DNA of 64,000 nucleotides, from assembly GCF_028826105.1 (NCBI RefSeq), contig NZ_JAQGPL010000001.1:745501-809500 (forward strand), read 5' to 3'. Origin of the DNA: Paenibacillus humicola (GTDB taxonomy: Bacteria > Bacillota > Bacilli > Paenibacillales > Paenibacillaceae). Under the pieces are notes generated by a model. It worked only from the letters and a program-made list of their open reading frames with translations, ran no database searches and was not told the DNA's origin. Below are positions 56,169 through 64,000 of the stretch, piece by piece. The translations under genes and the position numbers were made by a program. Each line of letters starts with the position of its first letter. Position 1 is the stretch's first letter.

Positions 56169-57047
56169 ATGATGGTCATTACCGCTCCTACTGGCCAGAT
56201 CGGCCGCCAAGTCCTCGACATGGTGCTGGATCGTGCAGAGTCAATCCGTGTGATCGCACGCGATCCCTCCCGTTTGTCCACACGTGTGCGCGATCGCGTC
56301 GAAGTTATACAGGGGTCGCATGACGATATCGATGTTGTCATCAAGGCGTTCGCAGGCGCTGACACCGTATTTTGGCTGGTACCCCCTAAACCCCATGCGA
56401 AGAGCATCCAAGACCATATTCTGGGCTTTGTTAAGCCGCTGTGCGAAGCTATCCATACCCATGGCATTAAGCGCGTGGTCGGTATCTCGAGCCTGGGCCG
56501 CGCGACAGCCAAAAACGCCGGACAGATCTCCGCAATATTCGCCATGGACGATCTGATCGAGAGCACGGGCGTGAGCTACCGCTCATTGTGCATGCCGGGG
56601 TTTATGGAAAATATGCTCATGCAAGTCGAGTCGATCAAACGTCAAGGCGTGTTCTTCCATCCGATGTCCGGGGATCGCAAGGTCCCGCACTGCGCAACCC
56701 GCGACATCGCCGCCGTTGCCGCGAATCTGCTGATCGATCCCTCCTGGAGCGGACAACAGAACATACCGGTATGCGGCCCCGAGGAGCTGTCCTTCAACGA
56801 CATGGCTCAGATCATGTCCGAGGTGCTGGGGAGGGCGATTCGCTTTCAGCAGGTCTCTGGTGAGGACTACAAGGCCGCATTGATGCAGCACGGGATGTCC
56901 GATGCGTGGGCGCAGGGGTTGATCAACATGGCGGCTGCGGTCGACAAAGGGATCTACAACGACGTACCGCGCAACCCCGAGTTCAGCACGCCGACACGTT
57001 TTCGACAATGGTGCGAGGAAATACTCAAGCCGGCCGTTCTGGCCTGA
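56169..57047 (+). CDS. NmrA-like NAD(P)-binding oxidoreductase
   Basis: A 292-residue Rossmann protein of the NmrA/atypical SDR group: APTGQIGRQVLDM (cofactor loop) at the N-terminus, then IRVIARDPS, and GADTVFWLVPP, as in YtmA/QOR2-like quinone or NAD-binding proteins. Two start codons are possible; 56169 has GAAAGGA at the better distance. It is divergent from the TetR gene that probably controls it. Substrate unknown. Confidence 0.85.
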   Translation: MMVITAPTGQIGRQVLDMVLDRAESIRVIARDPSRLSTRVRDRVEVIQGSHDDIDVVIKAFAGADTVFWLVPPKPHAKSIQDHILGFVKPLCEAIHTHGIKRVVGISSLGRATAKNAGQISAIFAMDDLIESTGVSYRSLCMPGFMENMLMQVESIKRQGVFFHPMSGDRKVPHCATRDIAAVAANLLIDPSWSGQQNIPVCGPEELSFNDMAQIMSEVLGRAIRFQQVSGEDYKAALMQHGMSDAWAQGLINMAAAVDKGIYNDVPRNPEFSTPTRFRQWCEEILKPAVLA

Positions 57048-57060
57048 GCCTCACCGCCCA

Positions 57061-57407
57061 GAGCATGCATTCTGCAATGAATGCGAACGGCTTATCAGCA
57101 AAGGATACTTAACGATTCAATCGGAGCCTCTCGTATTTTTGATCGAACGCAATAAAGGAAACGAAACATAATAGCGGATCCCAAAAAAGATCGGGGTCAT
57201 TGGTATTTGGTATCGTATCAAAGCGGTATGTTGATGCAAGATCCGGCGGGTGGAAGAAATCCAATTTCACCGCAATCCGAATACCCGAAATTTATTGCCG
57301 CCGGACCGGGCGATAAACAAAATCTTTCGGATTTTTCGGAAGCGACGGGACGAATTTATGATACGATTAGGTCGCAATCAAATTTTATGGAAAAGGGAAC
57401 CGGTGCA
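57061..57407 (+). pseudogene. unidentified coding remnants ahead of yojF
   Basis: Two coding-like pieces lie in different frames. The first reads NECERLISKGYLTIQSEPLV and ends at TAA near 57169; the second (about 57174-57407) reads RGHWYLVSYQSGMLMQDPAG and runs in frame into yojF without a stop. Neither is recognised. They look like parts of a lost gene next to the yojF start. Confidence 0.35.
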
Positions 57408-57719
57408 ATGAACAAAATCGACAGGTCTCAAGTGGAGGCCGAGCTGAAGAAATTCGTCGGGGCGGACGTATATATTCACAGCGAGGCGACCTCGTTCGTA
57501 TTCGTCCGTAATTTCAAGGTCAACGTGACGCATGCATTTATTGCCGGAGACGGCCCTTACCGGGCTGCGTTCCGATTTGACGGCCACGGCTGGCTGCGCA
57601 TGGAAGCGCTGACGCACGCCGAAGTCGATGGTAACGGCCGTCTGCTGCTCGCCGGCTTCGACGACAGAGGCCGGATGAACGTTGCCCTGCATGTAGGAAA
57701 GGAGCCGTTTCCGGAATGA
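57408..57719 (+). CDS. yojF: YojF-family protein (DUF1806)
   Basis: A 103-residue protein matching B. subtilis YojF: KKFVGADVYIHSEATSFVF near the start and a beta-rich rest with HAFIAGDGPYRAAFRFDGHG. It overlaps bshB2 by an ATGA, as yojF does in Bacillus, and may assist that enzyme. ATG 57408 has AAGGGAA ahead of it; the upstream frame is a remnant, not part of YojF. Confidence 0.82.
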   Translation: MNKIDRSQVEAELKKFVGADVYIHSEATSFVFVRNFKVNVTHAFIAGDGPYRAAFRFDGHGWLRMEALTHAEVDGNGRLLLAGFDDRGRMNVALHVGKEPFPE

Positions 57720-58414
57720 ACAAGAACAAGAAGCTGCTCGCCGTCTTCGCGCATCCCGACGACGAGTCCTTTATTTGCGGCGGGACGCTGGCCAAATACG
57801 CCGCCGAAGGCGCGGACATTACGCTGGTCAGCGCCACGCGGGGCGAAATGGGGCGCCGCATGGGCAACCCGCCTTACTTAAACCGGGAAACGATCCCGGC
57901 CGCCCGCGAAAGCGAACTGCAGGAAGCCTGCAAATGTCTCGGTATCCGCCGCCTGATCTTTTTCGATATCCGTGACAAGACGGTCGAGTTTCAGGATGAA
58001 GAGAGCCTGATCGGACGGATCGAAGCGCTTATTCACGAGATTGATCCGGACGTCGTGCTGACGTTCCATGAGAAGCTCGGCGGGCATCCGGATCACTGCG
58101 CAATCGGTAAAGCGGCGACGGCTGCGTTCCGGCGCGCGGGCCGCGGGTCGCTCTATTTTATTTCGTTCGGCGATTCGATGGAATATCCGGAACGATACGG
58201 GTATACCCGCAAAGATATTTTCAAGATCGATATCCAGGCCCACTTAAAGTCCAAACTCGCCTCGTTCCGGGCTCACCGCTGCCAGACCGAAATCGACGAG
58301 TCGATTTGGCGGCCTGACAAGGAAGCGTTGTCGCGCTTCGGGCGGTATGAATATTTCATTCAAGGCAGTCCCGCTGTGAAGGGGCAGCCGCACGATAACC
58401 TGTTCCCGGCCTAG
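57716..58414 (+). CDS. bshB2: bacillithiol biosynthesis deacetylase BshB2
   Basis: A 232-residue PIG-L/LmbE-type zinc deacetylase. AHPDDESFICGG (metal His-Asp-Asp) near residue 12 and GGHPDHCAIGKA near residue 121 are diagnostic. It removes the acetyl group from N-acetylglucosaminyl malate in bacillithiol synthesis, partly redundant with BshB1. Coupled to yojF as in Bacillus, which supports the name. A strong terminator follows. Confidence 0.9.
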   Translation: MNKNKKLLAVFAHPDDESFICGGTLAKYAAEGADITLVSATRGEMGRRMGNPPYLNRETIPAARESELQEACKCLGIRRLIFFDIRDKTVEFQDEESLIGRIEALIHEIDPDVVLTFHEKLGGHPDHCAIGKAATAAFRRAGRGSLYFISFGDSMEYPERYGYTRKDIFKIDIQAHLKSKLASFRAHRCQTEIDESIWRPDKEALSRFGRYEYFIQGSPAVKGQPHDNLFPA

Positions 58415-58440
58415 ACGGCGCTGCCTGCGGGGAATGATCG

Positions 58441-58490
58441 ACAGAGGCGGAAGCCGGCATTCGTGAATGCCGGCTTCCGCCTCTGTTTTC
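58441..58490. terminator. strong bidirectional terminator
   Basis: A perfect palindrome with 22-base arms (58441-58462 and 58465-58486) followed by TTT on the plus strand separates bshB2 from the convergent flavoprotein gene. Confidence 0.9.
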
Positions 58491-58498
58491 GTGCCGGA

Positions 58499-59665
58499 TC
58501 ACTCCGAGCGGAGCTGCTCTCCCAATGCGGAGGCGGCCAGCGTATGAATAACCGCGTTGTCCATCGGCGGATTGTGCAGCCCGGCGCGCACGTCGCGGTA
58601 ATAGCGCTCCAGGGGCAGCTTGCGCGACAAGCCGGTGCCGCCGACGATTCGCATGGCCAGGTCGACGATCCGGATCGCGTTGTTGGTCACGGTGTATTTG
58701 GCGAGGCCAAGCTCCGCCTTCATCGTCGTACGGCTCTCCGGCTCCCGGTCCCAGCGGTCGGCGGCCATATACAAGTACGAGCGCGCGGTTCTCAGCAGCA
58801 CCTCCATCTCGCCGATCGAAGACTGGACGGTCGGGAGGGAGGCGATCGGCTCGCTCAAGCTGTTGGGCCGATAGATGCGGGCAAAATCAAGGGCGAAGTC
58901 CCGCGCGGCGATGGCGATGCCCATATAACACGCCGGGATGTGCAGCATCCAGCCGCTGCCGTCGTCCGCGCCTTTCCCGGTCAAGCGATTGTGAGCGGCG
59001 GTGAATGCGCCGTCCAGCACGACGTCGTGGCTGCCGGTCGCGCGCATGCCGATCGTGTCCCAGGTCTCGACGATGCTGACCCGGTCGGAGCGATGGACGA
59101 GAAAATCCCCGGTCGTCTCTTCGCCCGGGATATAAGCCGATACGACGAAACGGTCGAGAATCGGCGACAGCGTGCTGAACGTTTTGCGTCCGGTAATCCG
59201 CCATCCGCCGTCGGCGGGCACCGCCGTCGTTTCCGGCCGGCCGCCGCGGCTCGGGCTGCCGGACGCGGCCTCGCTGGCGAACGTGTTGATCATCGCCCCG
59301 TCCTCGACGACCGACCGGCACAAATCGGCAAATACCGCCTCCGGCCATTTGCGGGTTGTACGAAGGTGGAGGACCTGTCCGATATGCCAGCCGACGGCCA
59401 GCGCCGTCGAACCGTCTCCGTACGCAATTCGCTCCTGCAGCAGCACCATTTCGTACAGCGAGATTTCGTCCCCGCCGTATTCGCGGGGGACCGTTGCCTT
59501 CAAGTAACCGGCCTCGCGCAAATCGGCAAAATTTTCAAACGGGAAAGACCCTTCGCGGTCGTGTTTTGCGGCCCTCTCCGCGAATCGTTCGGCCAACTCC
59601 CCGATTTTATCGGCCCATTGTCTTTGTTCTTCCGTGCGAATATAGTGATCGATCAGACGTTGCAT
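58499..59665 (-). CDS. acyl-CoA-dehydrogenase-like flavoprotein
   Basis: A 388-residue protein of the acyl-CoA dehydrogenase superfamily. It has the N-terminal helical domain, REYGGDEISLYEMVLLQERI, the beta domain with WRITGRKTFSTLSPILDRF, and a C-terminal domain with MRIVGGTGLSRKLPLERYYRD. It most resembles SfnB/DszC-type flavin monooxygenases, which act on sulfur compounds. No usual catalytic Glu of true dehydrogenases is evident. Function is tentative. It is monocistronic behind AAAGGAGTGG. Confidence 0.75.
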   Translation of the reverse strand: MQRLIDHYIRTEEQRQWADKIGELAERFAERAAKHDREGSFPFENFADLREAGYLKATVPREYGGDEISLYEMVLLQERIAYGDGSTALAVGWHIGQVLHLRTTRKWPEAVFADLCRSVVEDGAMINTFASEAASGSPSRGGRPETTAVPADGGWRITGRKTFSTLSPILDRFVVSAYIPGEETTGDFLVHRSDRVSIVETWDTIGMRATGSHDVVLDGAFTAAHNRLTGKGADDGSGWMLHIPACYMGIAIAARDFALDFARIYRPNSLSEPIASLPTVQSSIGEMEVLLRTARSYLYMAADRWDREPESRTTMKAELGLAKYTVTNNAIRIVDLAMRIVGGTGLSRKLPLERYYRDVRAGLHNPPMDNAVIHTLAASALGEQLRSE

Positions 59666-59840
59666 GCTTCTCCACTCCTTTCCATTGTATTATACCAACT
59701 GGTTTTAGGCTGTGCACAGAATGAATGATAAGAACGACTTTGAAACGGCAGAGCCTGCACTTGTCTATCAAATCATAAAGCCGCTGGACGCTTGCTCGTG
59801 CTATAATGAATTGGAAATGAAACCGTTTGCGGGAGGAGTA

Positions 59841-61001
59841 ATGATCATGAGTCGAAAAGAACGACTGGGCGGGCGTTTGACGCCCCTGCTGAAACGTTTT
59901 ATGGAGAACGGGCCGGCAGGCTGCGCTTGCAGCGTGATTCGGCGCGGAGAAGTGCTGTACGAGGAGCACCTGGGCTACGCGAACCTGGAGAGCAAGAAGG
60001 AAATCGGCCCGGATACGATTTACCGGATTTACTCGATGACCAAAGTCATTACGTGCGTGGCGGCGCTGACGCTGTACGAGAAAGGGCTCTACCTGCTGAA
60101 CGATCCGTTGGACGCTTATCTCCCGGAATTCAAAAATCCGCAGGTTTTCCGTTACAATGCATTCGGCTCCCGGACGGTGTCTCCGGCGGCGGGGCCGATT
60201 CGGGTGAAAGATTTGTTTACGATGAGCTCCGGTCTTACATACGGCGGCGACGATGTCGAAACCGCCAGATTAACGCGCGACAAAATGGAAAGCGACGTCA
60301 GGCCGACGGATATGCGGTCGCTGTCCAAGGCGCTGGCCGAGATCCCGCTTGCGTTCGATCCCGGCACGCACTGGCGGTACGGCACGAGCCACGACGTGCT
60401 GGCCGCGTTCGTCGAAGCGCTCTCCGGTCTGACGTTCGAGCAGTATTTAAAGAAGGAAATTTTCGAGCCGCTCGGCATGACCGACACCTCGTTCCGCATC
60501 GAGGAGGGTAAAAAGGACCGGCTTTGCTCGATGTACGACTACGCGGAGGGCGGCGAGCTGACCTTGAACACGAGGATGGACCGGAACTATCAGCCGGACT
60601 CCCGTTACGAAAGCGGCGGCGGCGGACTGCTGTCCACGCTTGCCGACTACAACCGCTTTGCCCAGGCGCTCGCCCGGGGCGGCGAGCTGGACGGCGCGCG
60701 CATTTTGAGTCCGAAGACGATTCAGCTCATGGCGACCAACCACCTGAACGCCGAGCAGCTGAAGGATTTCAATTCGCCGGGCTACGGCTACGGGCTTGGC
60801 GTGCGCGTGCTGATCGATCCCGCAGCCGGCGGCAACAACGCGACGATCGGAGAGTTCGGCTGGGCCGGTCTTGCCGGCTCGTACCTGCTCATCGATCCGC
60901 AGGAAGAGCTGTCCGTCGTATATATGCAGCAGATGCTGCCCAGCCTCGAGCCCTACATTCATCCCCGGATTCGCGCCGTCGTCTACGGGGCGCTGAGTTA
61001 A
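59841..61001 (+). CDS. serine hydrolase, class C beta-lactamase-like
   Basis: A 386-residue serine hydrolase. The nucleophile motif is S65-M-T-K68, and the second motif appears as RYGTSHD (Tyr near 180), with YGYGLGVRVL and a Gly-rich C-terminus. No signal peptide, so it is a cytoplasmic esterase or peptidase-like enzyme rather than a secreted beta-lactamase. The start follows GGAGGAG; ATG 59841 or ATG 59847 both fit. A terminator follows at 61047. Confidence 0.85.
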   Translation: MIMSRKERLGGRLTPLLKRFMENGPAGCACSVIRRGEVLYEEHLGYANLESKKEIGPDTIYRIYSMTKVITCVAALTLYEKGLYLLNDPLDAYLPEFKNPQVFRYNAFGSRTVSPAAGPIRVKDLFTMSSGLTYGGDDVETARLTRDKMESDVRPTDMRSLSKALAEIPLAFDPGTHWRYGTSHDVLAAFVEALSGLTFEQYLKKEIFEPLGMTDTSFRIEEGKKDRLCSMYDYAEGGELTLNTRMDRNYQPDSRYESGGGGLLSTLADYNRFAQALARGGELDGARILSPKTIQLMATNHLNAEQLKDFNSPGYGYGLGVRVLIDPAAGGNNATIGEFGWAGLAGSYLLIDPQEELSVVYMQQMLPSLEPYIHPRIRAVVYGALS

Positions 61002-61046
61002 GCGCTCGGCAAGCGAAACGTTCGGTCAAACCCATATTGCGAGCGA

Positions 61047-61075
61047 CCCCCGGCCATAACGGCCGGGGGTTTTTT
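61047..61075 (+). terminator. intrinsic terminator
   Basis: CCCCCGGCC (61047-61055) and GGCCGGGGG (61061-61069) with ATAAC loop and TTTTTT. Confidence 0.95.
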
Positions 61076-61202
61076 GCGTGCTGTACGGTGCAAATTTTCC
61101 GCCGGCCGGCGTACGGACCAGCCGAACGGAATCGCCATGGCCGGTGAAAAGCGAGGTTTAAGTGCGCCGTATAGAAATATTATCCCCGATTCCGAATATA
61201 GA

Positions 61203-61219
61203 TGTAAAATAGACTGACA
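61203..61219 (+). promoter_or_regulatory. TnrA/GlnR box 1
   Basis: TGTAA-AATAGAC-TGACA matches the nitrogen-regulator consensus TGTNA-N7-TNACA exactly. It lies 62 bases upstream of box 2, ahead of the urea/urease genes. Confidence 0.75.
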
Positions 61220-61264
61220 TCCAAGTGATATTCCTATTCCGACAGCGTTTCCTCTTCTTGTTAA

Positions 61265-61281
61265 TGTCAATTATATTGACA
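61265..61281 (+). promoter_or_regulatory. TnrA/GlnR box 2, overlapping the -35
   Basis: TGTCA-ATTATAT-TGACA matches TGTNA-N7-TNACA exactly, and its right half is the -35 TTGACA of the promoter at 61276-61305. Binding here should repress; binding at box 1 may activate, as in dual-site GlnR promoters. Confidence 0.8.
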
Positions 61282-61305
61282 CTAACATTACAGCGATTTT
61301 ATAAT
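61276..61305 (+). promoter_or_regulatory. sigma-A promoter of the urease region
   Basis: TTGACA (61276-61281) and TATAAT (61300-61305), both perfect, with an 18-base spacer. The leader to the UrtD-like gene is about 480 bases. Confidence 0.75.
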
Positions 61306-61791
61306 GGAATAAAACGCGAACATTACGATTTTTCGGCGATCTATTGTTCGTGATAGAGAGAGTTATTCAGGAGTGGAAGGAAGGAACGGCGCAAGCGGAA
61401 CGCTTCTGCCGCGTCATTCCGGCCGCGGGCGGAAGGAAGAGCGGCCGGATGCGCAGCAGGCATCGCGGACAGCCGAGGAGGAGAAGCCGGGCATGTTTAT
61501 GAACGGCAAAGTCTTCTTTATCGGCGCGAAATGACGATTTAACAGCCGGTTTTCCGGCTCATTGTTGGCGGGACGATGCCCATCGGCGGCGGCGGTTCGA
61601 ATTGGACGCCGTGCCTACAGCTGCCGGCAAGGTCAACGAATCAGCGGCAACGCGACTCCATTCATGCCGAGACGATCCATCCCGACGGAATGATCGTCCG
61701 GCGCTCCGTTCCATGCGACCGCAGCATGCCTGCCGACAGGGCTGACGCGCCCGGCCGTTTTTGTCGAATTTGGAGGACTGGAGGAAATGCA
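61306..61791 (+). other. long untranslated leader of the urease region
   Basis: A purine-rich GGAGTGGAAGGAAGG tract near 61370 and a short hairpin AGCCGG-TTTT-CCGGCT (61544-61559) are seen. A 13-codon frame with a good AGGAGGAG site (61493-61534, MFMNGKVFFIGAK) could be a leader peptide. No known riboswitch is recognised. Confidence 0.4.
61493..61534 (+). CDS. possible leader peptide
   Basis: ATG, 13 codons and TGA, nine bases after AGGAGGAG, followed by the hairpin at 61544-61559, which lacks a T tract. It could be a regulatory leader peptide or simply chance. Confidence 0.25.
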   Translation: MFMNGKVFFIGAK

Positions 61792-62547
61792 ATGCCGCAC
61801 AATAGGGGGACGGGACCGGTCGTGCTGTCACTGGAAAAGGTTACGGCCGAATTTGACGGCTTCAAGGCGTTGAACGGAGTGAATCTGCAGCTTCGGCGCG
61901 GGGAGATTCATTTCCTTATCGGACCAAGCGGCGCGGGCAAGACGACCATGCTTGACGTCATGTGCGGCAAGCTAAAGCCGGCGCAGGGGCGAATAATTTA
62001 TCCGGACGGCCGGGAGCATCGGATCGTCAAAATCGGCGGCAGCCGCATCTATAAGTCTCCGGTCGTCTCCGGTCTGACCGTTGCCGACAATCTGCTGCTC
62101 GCCTTGCATCCGAACCGCGGCATTTTCGCCGCTCTGATCGTCAAATCCGACAAGGAGACGCGCAGGCGGCTGGCCGACATCCTGGAGACGACCGGGCTGA
62201 AGGAGCACGCCTTGCGCCGTGCGGGCGGCCTGCCTCCCGGACAGAGGAAGCGGCTGGAAATCGGCATGGCGCTCGCGCAGGAGCCTCAGGTCCTCCTGCT
62301 CGACGAACCGGTTGCCGGCATGTCCGGCGCCGAAGCGGAGAAGACGGGTGAGCTGCTCGTCCGCATTTCCGGTCAGCGCGCGGTGCTGGCGGCGGAGCGC
62401 GATATGGAATTCGTACGCCGCTTCGCCGGCAGGGTGACGATTATGCACGAGGGCAGACTGCTCCTGGACGGCACGATGGAAGAGGTGTGGAGAAATGCTC
62501 TGGCTGCTGTGGCAATCCGGGGCGAAAGCGCGCGGGCGGAAGGCTGA
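61792..62547 (+). CDS. UrtD-like urea ABC transporter ATP-binding protein
   Basis: A 251-residue ABC ATPase: Walker [10 protein letters not shown] (44-52), Walker B VLLLDEP (about 165), and a signature reading [13 protein letters not shown] in place of LSHGQ. The [12 protein letters not shown] opening, [18 protein letters not shown] and gene context resemble UrtD of urea importers. The usual urtA, urtB, urtC and urtE partners are absent on both sides, so it is an orphan or works with components elsewhere. The start follows GGAGG. Confidence 0.75.
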   Translation: MPHNRGTGPVVLSLEKVTAEFDGFKALNGVNLQLRRGEIHFLIGPSGAGKTTMLDVMCGKLKPAQGRIIYPDGREHRIVKIGGSRIYKSPVVSGLTVADNLLLALHPNRGIFAALIVKSDKETRRRLADILETTGLKEHALRRAGGLPPGQRKRLEIGMALAQEPQVLLLDEPVAGMSGAEAEKTGELLVRISGQRAVLAAERDMEFVRRFAGRVTIMHEGRLLLDGTMEEVWRNALAAVAIRGESARAEG

Positions 62548-62710
62548 CCGGCATCGGGTGTTCCGGCTGCGGCGGAAGAAACCCGCGCTGCATGATGATG
62601 AACGGATAATTTCAATGAACGGACCGTTTAACTTGCAGTTCCAATTCGGTTTGGCTATTCTGAAAGAAAACGCATTCTCCGGCAAAACAAAAACGCTCGG
62701 GAGGGACAAC

Positions 62711-63013
62711 GTGAAACTGACGGAAAGAGAGAAGGAAAAGCTGCTGGTCATGATCGCCGCCGATTTGGCGAGACGCCGGCAGGCACGGGGGCTGAAGCTG
62801 AATTATCCGGAAGCGGTGGCCATTATTACGTACGAAATGATGGAGGGGGCGCGCGACGGCAAGACGGTCGCCCAATTAATGAACGAAGGCGCGCAAATCC
62901 TGAGCCGCGAGGACGTCATGGAGGGCGTGCCGGAAATGATTCCGGATATCCAGGTCGAAGCGACGTTCCCGGACGGAACGAAGCTTGTGACCGTGCATAA
63001 TCCGATTCGCTAG
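62711..63013 (+). CDS. ureA: urease gamma subunit
   Basis: A 100-residue Ure[21 protein letters not shown] near the start, [20 protein letters not shown] in the middle and VTVHNPIR at the end. It forms the nickel urease with UreB and UreC, hydrolysing urea to ammonia and carbamate. GTG 62711 has GGGAGGG ahead; the frame is open upstream, but only this start gives the known length. Confidence 0.97.
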   Translation: MKLTEREKEKLLVMIAADLARRRQARGLKLNYPEAVAIITYEMMEGARDGKTVAQLMNEGAQILSREDVMEGVPEMIPDIQVEATFPDGTKLVTVHNPIR

Positions 63014-63083
63014 GCGGCGTCCGGGCGGAGCGCACGACGCTCGGCTGCGAGGCGTTTGCCGGTACAGAGAGAGGAGCGCTGCA

Positions 63084-63398
63084 ATGATTCCCGGTGAATA
63101 TGTGCTGCGGCAGGAAGAGATCGAATGCAACAAAGGGCGGCGGACGGTACGGCTCTCCGTGCTGAACACGGGAGACCGGCCGGTGCAGGTCGGCTCGCAT
63201 TTTCATTTTTACGAAATCAACGAGGCGCTGAAGTTTGAGCGCGATCAGGCTTTCGGGATGAGGCTGAACATTCCGGCGGGAAGCGCGGTGCGCTTCGAGC
63301 CGGGCGACCCGCACACCGTCGAGCTGGTGGAGTTGGCGGGTCAACGCAAAATATATGGCTTGAACAATAAAACGAACGGCACCGCCATCAAGGAGTGA
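63084..63398 (+). CDS. ureB: urease beta subunit
   Basis: A 104-residue UreB with IPGEYVL at the start, [20 protein letters not shown] in the middle and [11 protein letters not shown] near the end. It begins 70 bases after ureA behind AGAGAGGAG and precedes ureC by five bases. Complete. Confidence 0.97.
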   Translation: MIPGEYVLRQEEIECNKGRRTVRLSVLNTGDRPVQVGSHFHFYEINEALKFERDQAFGMRLNIPAGSAVRFEPGDPHTVELVELAGQRKIYGLNNKTNGTAIKE

Positions 63399-63403
63399 AC
63401 AAC

Positions 63404-64000
63404 GTGAGTTTGCGCATGAGCAGGGAGCAGTACGCCGACATGTTCGGGCCGACGACGGGAGACGCGATCCGGCTTGCGGACACGGAGCTGTTCGCCGTGA
63501 TTGAACGCGATTTTACCGTCTACGGCGACGAAGTGAAGTTCGGCGGCGGCAAGGTCATTCGCGACGGCATGGGGCAGCATCCGCTCGCCGTGCGGGACGA
63601 CGGCGTGATGGACCTGGTCATCACGAACGCCGTGATCGTGGACCATTCCGGTATCGTGAAAGCGGATATCGGCATTCGAGACGGAAAAATCGCGTCCATC
63701 GGCAAGGCGGGCAATCCGCTCCTGATGGACGGTATCGATATGATTATCGGAGCTTCGACGGAAATTATCGCGGGCGAAGGCATGATCGTGACGGCCGGCG
63801 GGATCGATTCGCACATTCATTTTATTTCTCCGCAGCAGATCGACGCCGCGCTGTCCTCGGGCATCACGACGATGATCGGCGGCGGCACCGGCCCCGCCAC
63901 GGGGACGAACGCCACGACCTGCACGCCGGGCGAATGGAACATGTACCGGATGCTGGAGGCGGCGGAGCATTTTCCCGTCAACCTCGGTTTTCTCGGAAAA
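63404..64000 (+). CDS. ureC: urease alpha subunit, 5' part
   Basis: 199 N-terminal residues of UreC to the window end, beginning at GTG 63404 behind [43 protein letters not shown] and [16 protein letters not shown] are characteristic; the last carries two nickel-binding His residues. The carbamylated Lys and the rest of the active site lie beyond the window. Confidence 0.97.
   Translation, partial: MSLRMSREQYADMFGPTTGDAIRLADTELFAVIERDFTVYGDEVKFGGGKVIRDGMGQHPLAVRDDGVMDLVITNAVIVDHSGIVKADIGIRDGKIASIGKAGNPLLMDGIDMIIGASTEIIAGEGMIVTAGGIDSHIHFISPQQIDAALSSGITTMIGGGTGPATGTNATTCTPGEWNMYRMLEAAEHFPVNLGFLGK

Overview
The window looks like a chromosomal segment of a Paenibacillus-like Gram-positive bacterium (Paenibacillaceae). 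The signs are strong AGGAGG ribosome sites with many TTG/GTG starts, LplB/YtcP/LplA-type sugar importers with a YesS-like membrane AraC regulator, a yojF-bshB2 bacillithiol pair, and a urease operon behind two perfect TnrA/GlnR boxes. The genus is inferred from gene content only.

Left flank (1-4.5 kb): an RNA-repair locus. A divergent HTH regulator cut by the window edge is followed by a structured tRNA-like/Y-RNA-like transcript (335-494), a 5' tRNA-half-like element with a UUC anticodon loop (500-540), and slipin, nucleotidyltransferase and RtcB RNA ligase genes. A small Cys-rich protein gene lies downstream.

Island (about 4.5-37.4 kb): an AT-rich mosaic accessory region with a leftward tyrosine integrase and excisionase at its left end. 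It holds a phosphorothioate-dependent HNH restriction enzyme, small regulators, two paralogous untranslated RNA genes with strong promoters and terminators (A at 6.5 kb, B at 10.6 kb), an HTH/coiled-coil protein and two unusual repeat arrays (12-bp and 21-bp units) that look like a replication or partition control region. A dense defense block follows: (i) C5 methyltransferase - GHKL ATPase - two unknown proteins (11.9-16.6 kb); (ii) an Mza-type system (C5 methyltransferase, then MutL-like GHKL, Z1 ATPase, DUF4420/PD-(D/E)XK, AIPR; 16.7-28.8 kb) whose methyltransferase has been split from the rest by an IS30-family element that itself carries an IS21-family element; (iii) an HhH-GPD glycosylase likely to repair deaminated methylcytosine; (iv) a decayed IS3-family element; (v) a divergent pair of a second Z1-like ATPase and an HD-GHKL fusion (31.2-35.8 kb), my best candidate for an undescribed system. 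A Vsr endonuclease closes the block. The exact right boundary and att sites were not found.

Right flank (37.5-64 kb): GC-rich metabolic genes. An ABC importer operon (two permeases, AraC regulator, lipoprotein) carries unusual partners: two paralogous phospholipase-C-like proteins, a DUF6282 hydrolase and a TIM-barrel glycosidase-like protein. Then come a Fic protein, a GH43 enzyme, MFS and MATE exporters, a clan GH-A-like glycosidase, a TetR/NmrA pair, yojF-bshB2, an acyl-CoA-dehydrogenase-like flavoprotein, a serine hydrolase, and finally an orphan UrtD-like ATPase with ureA, ureB and the start of ureC.
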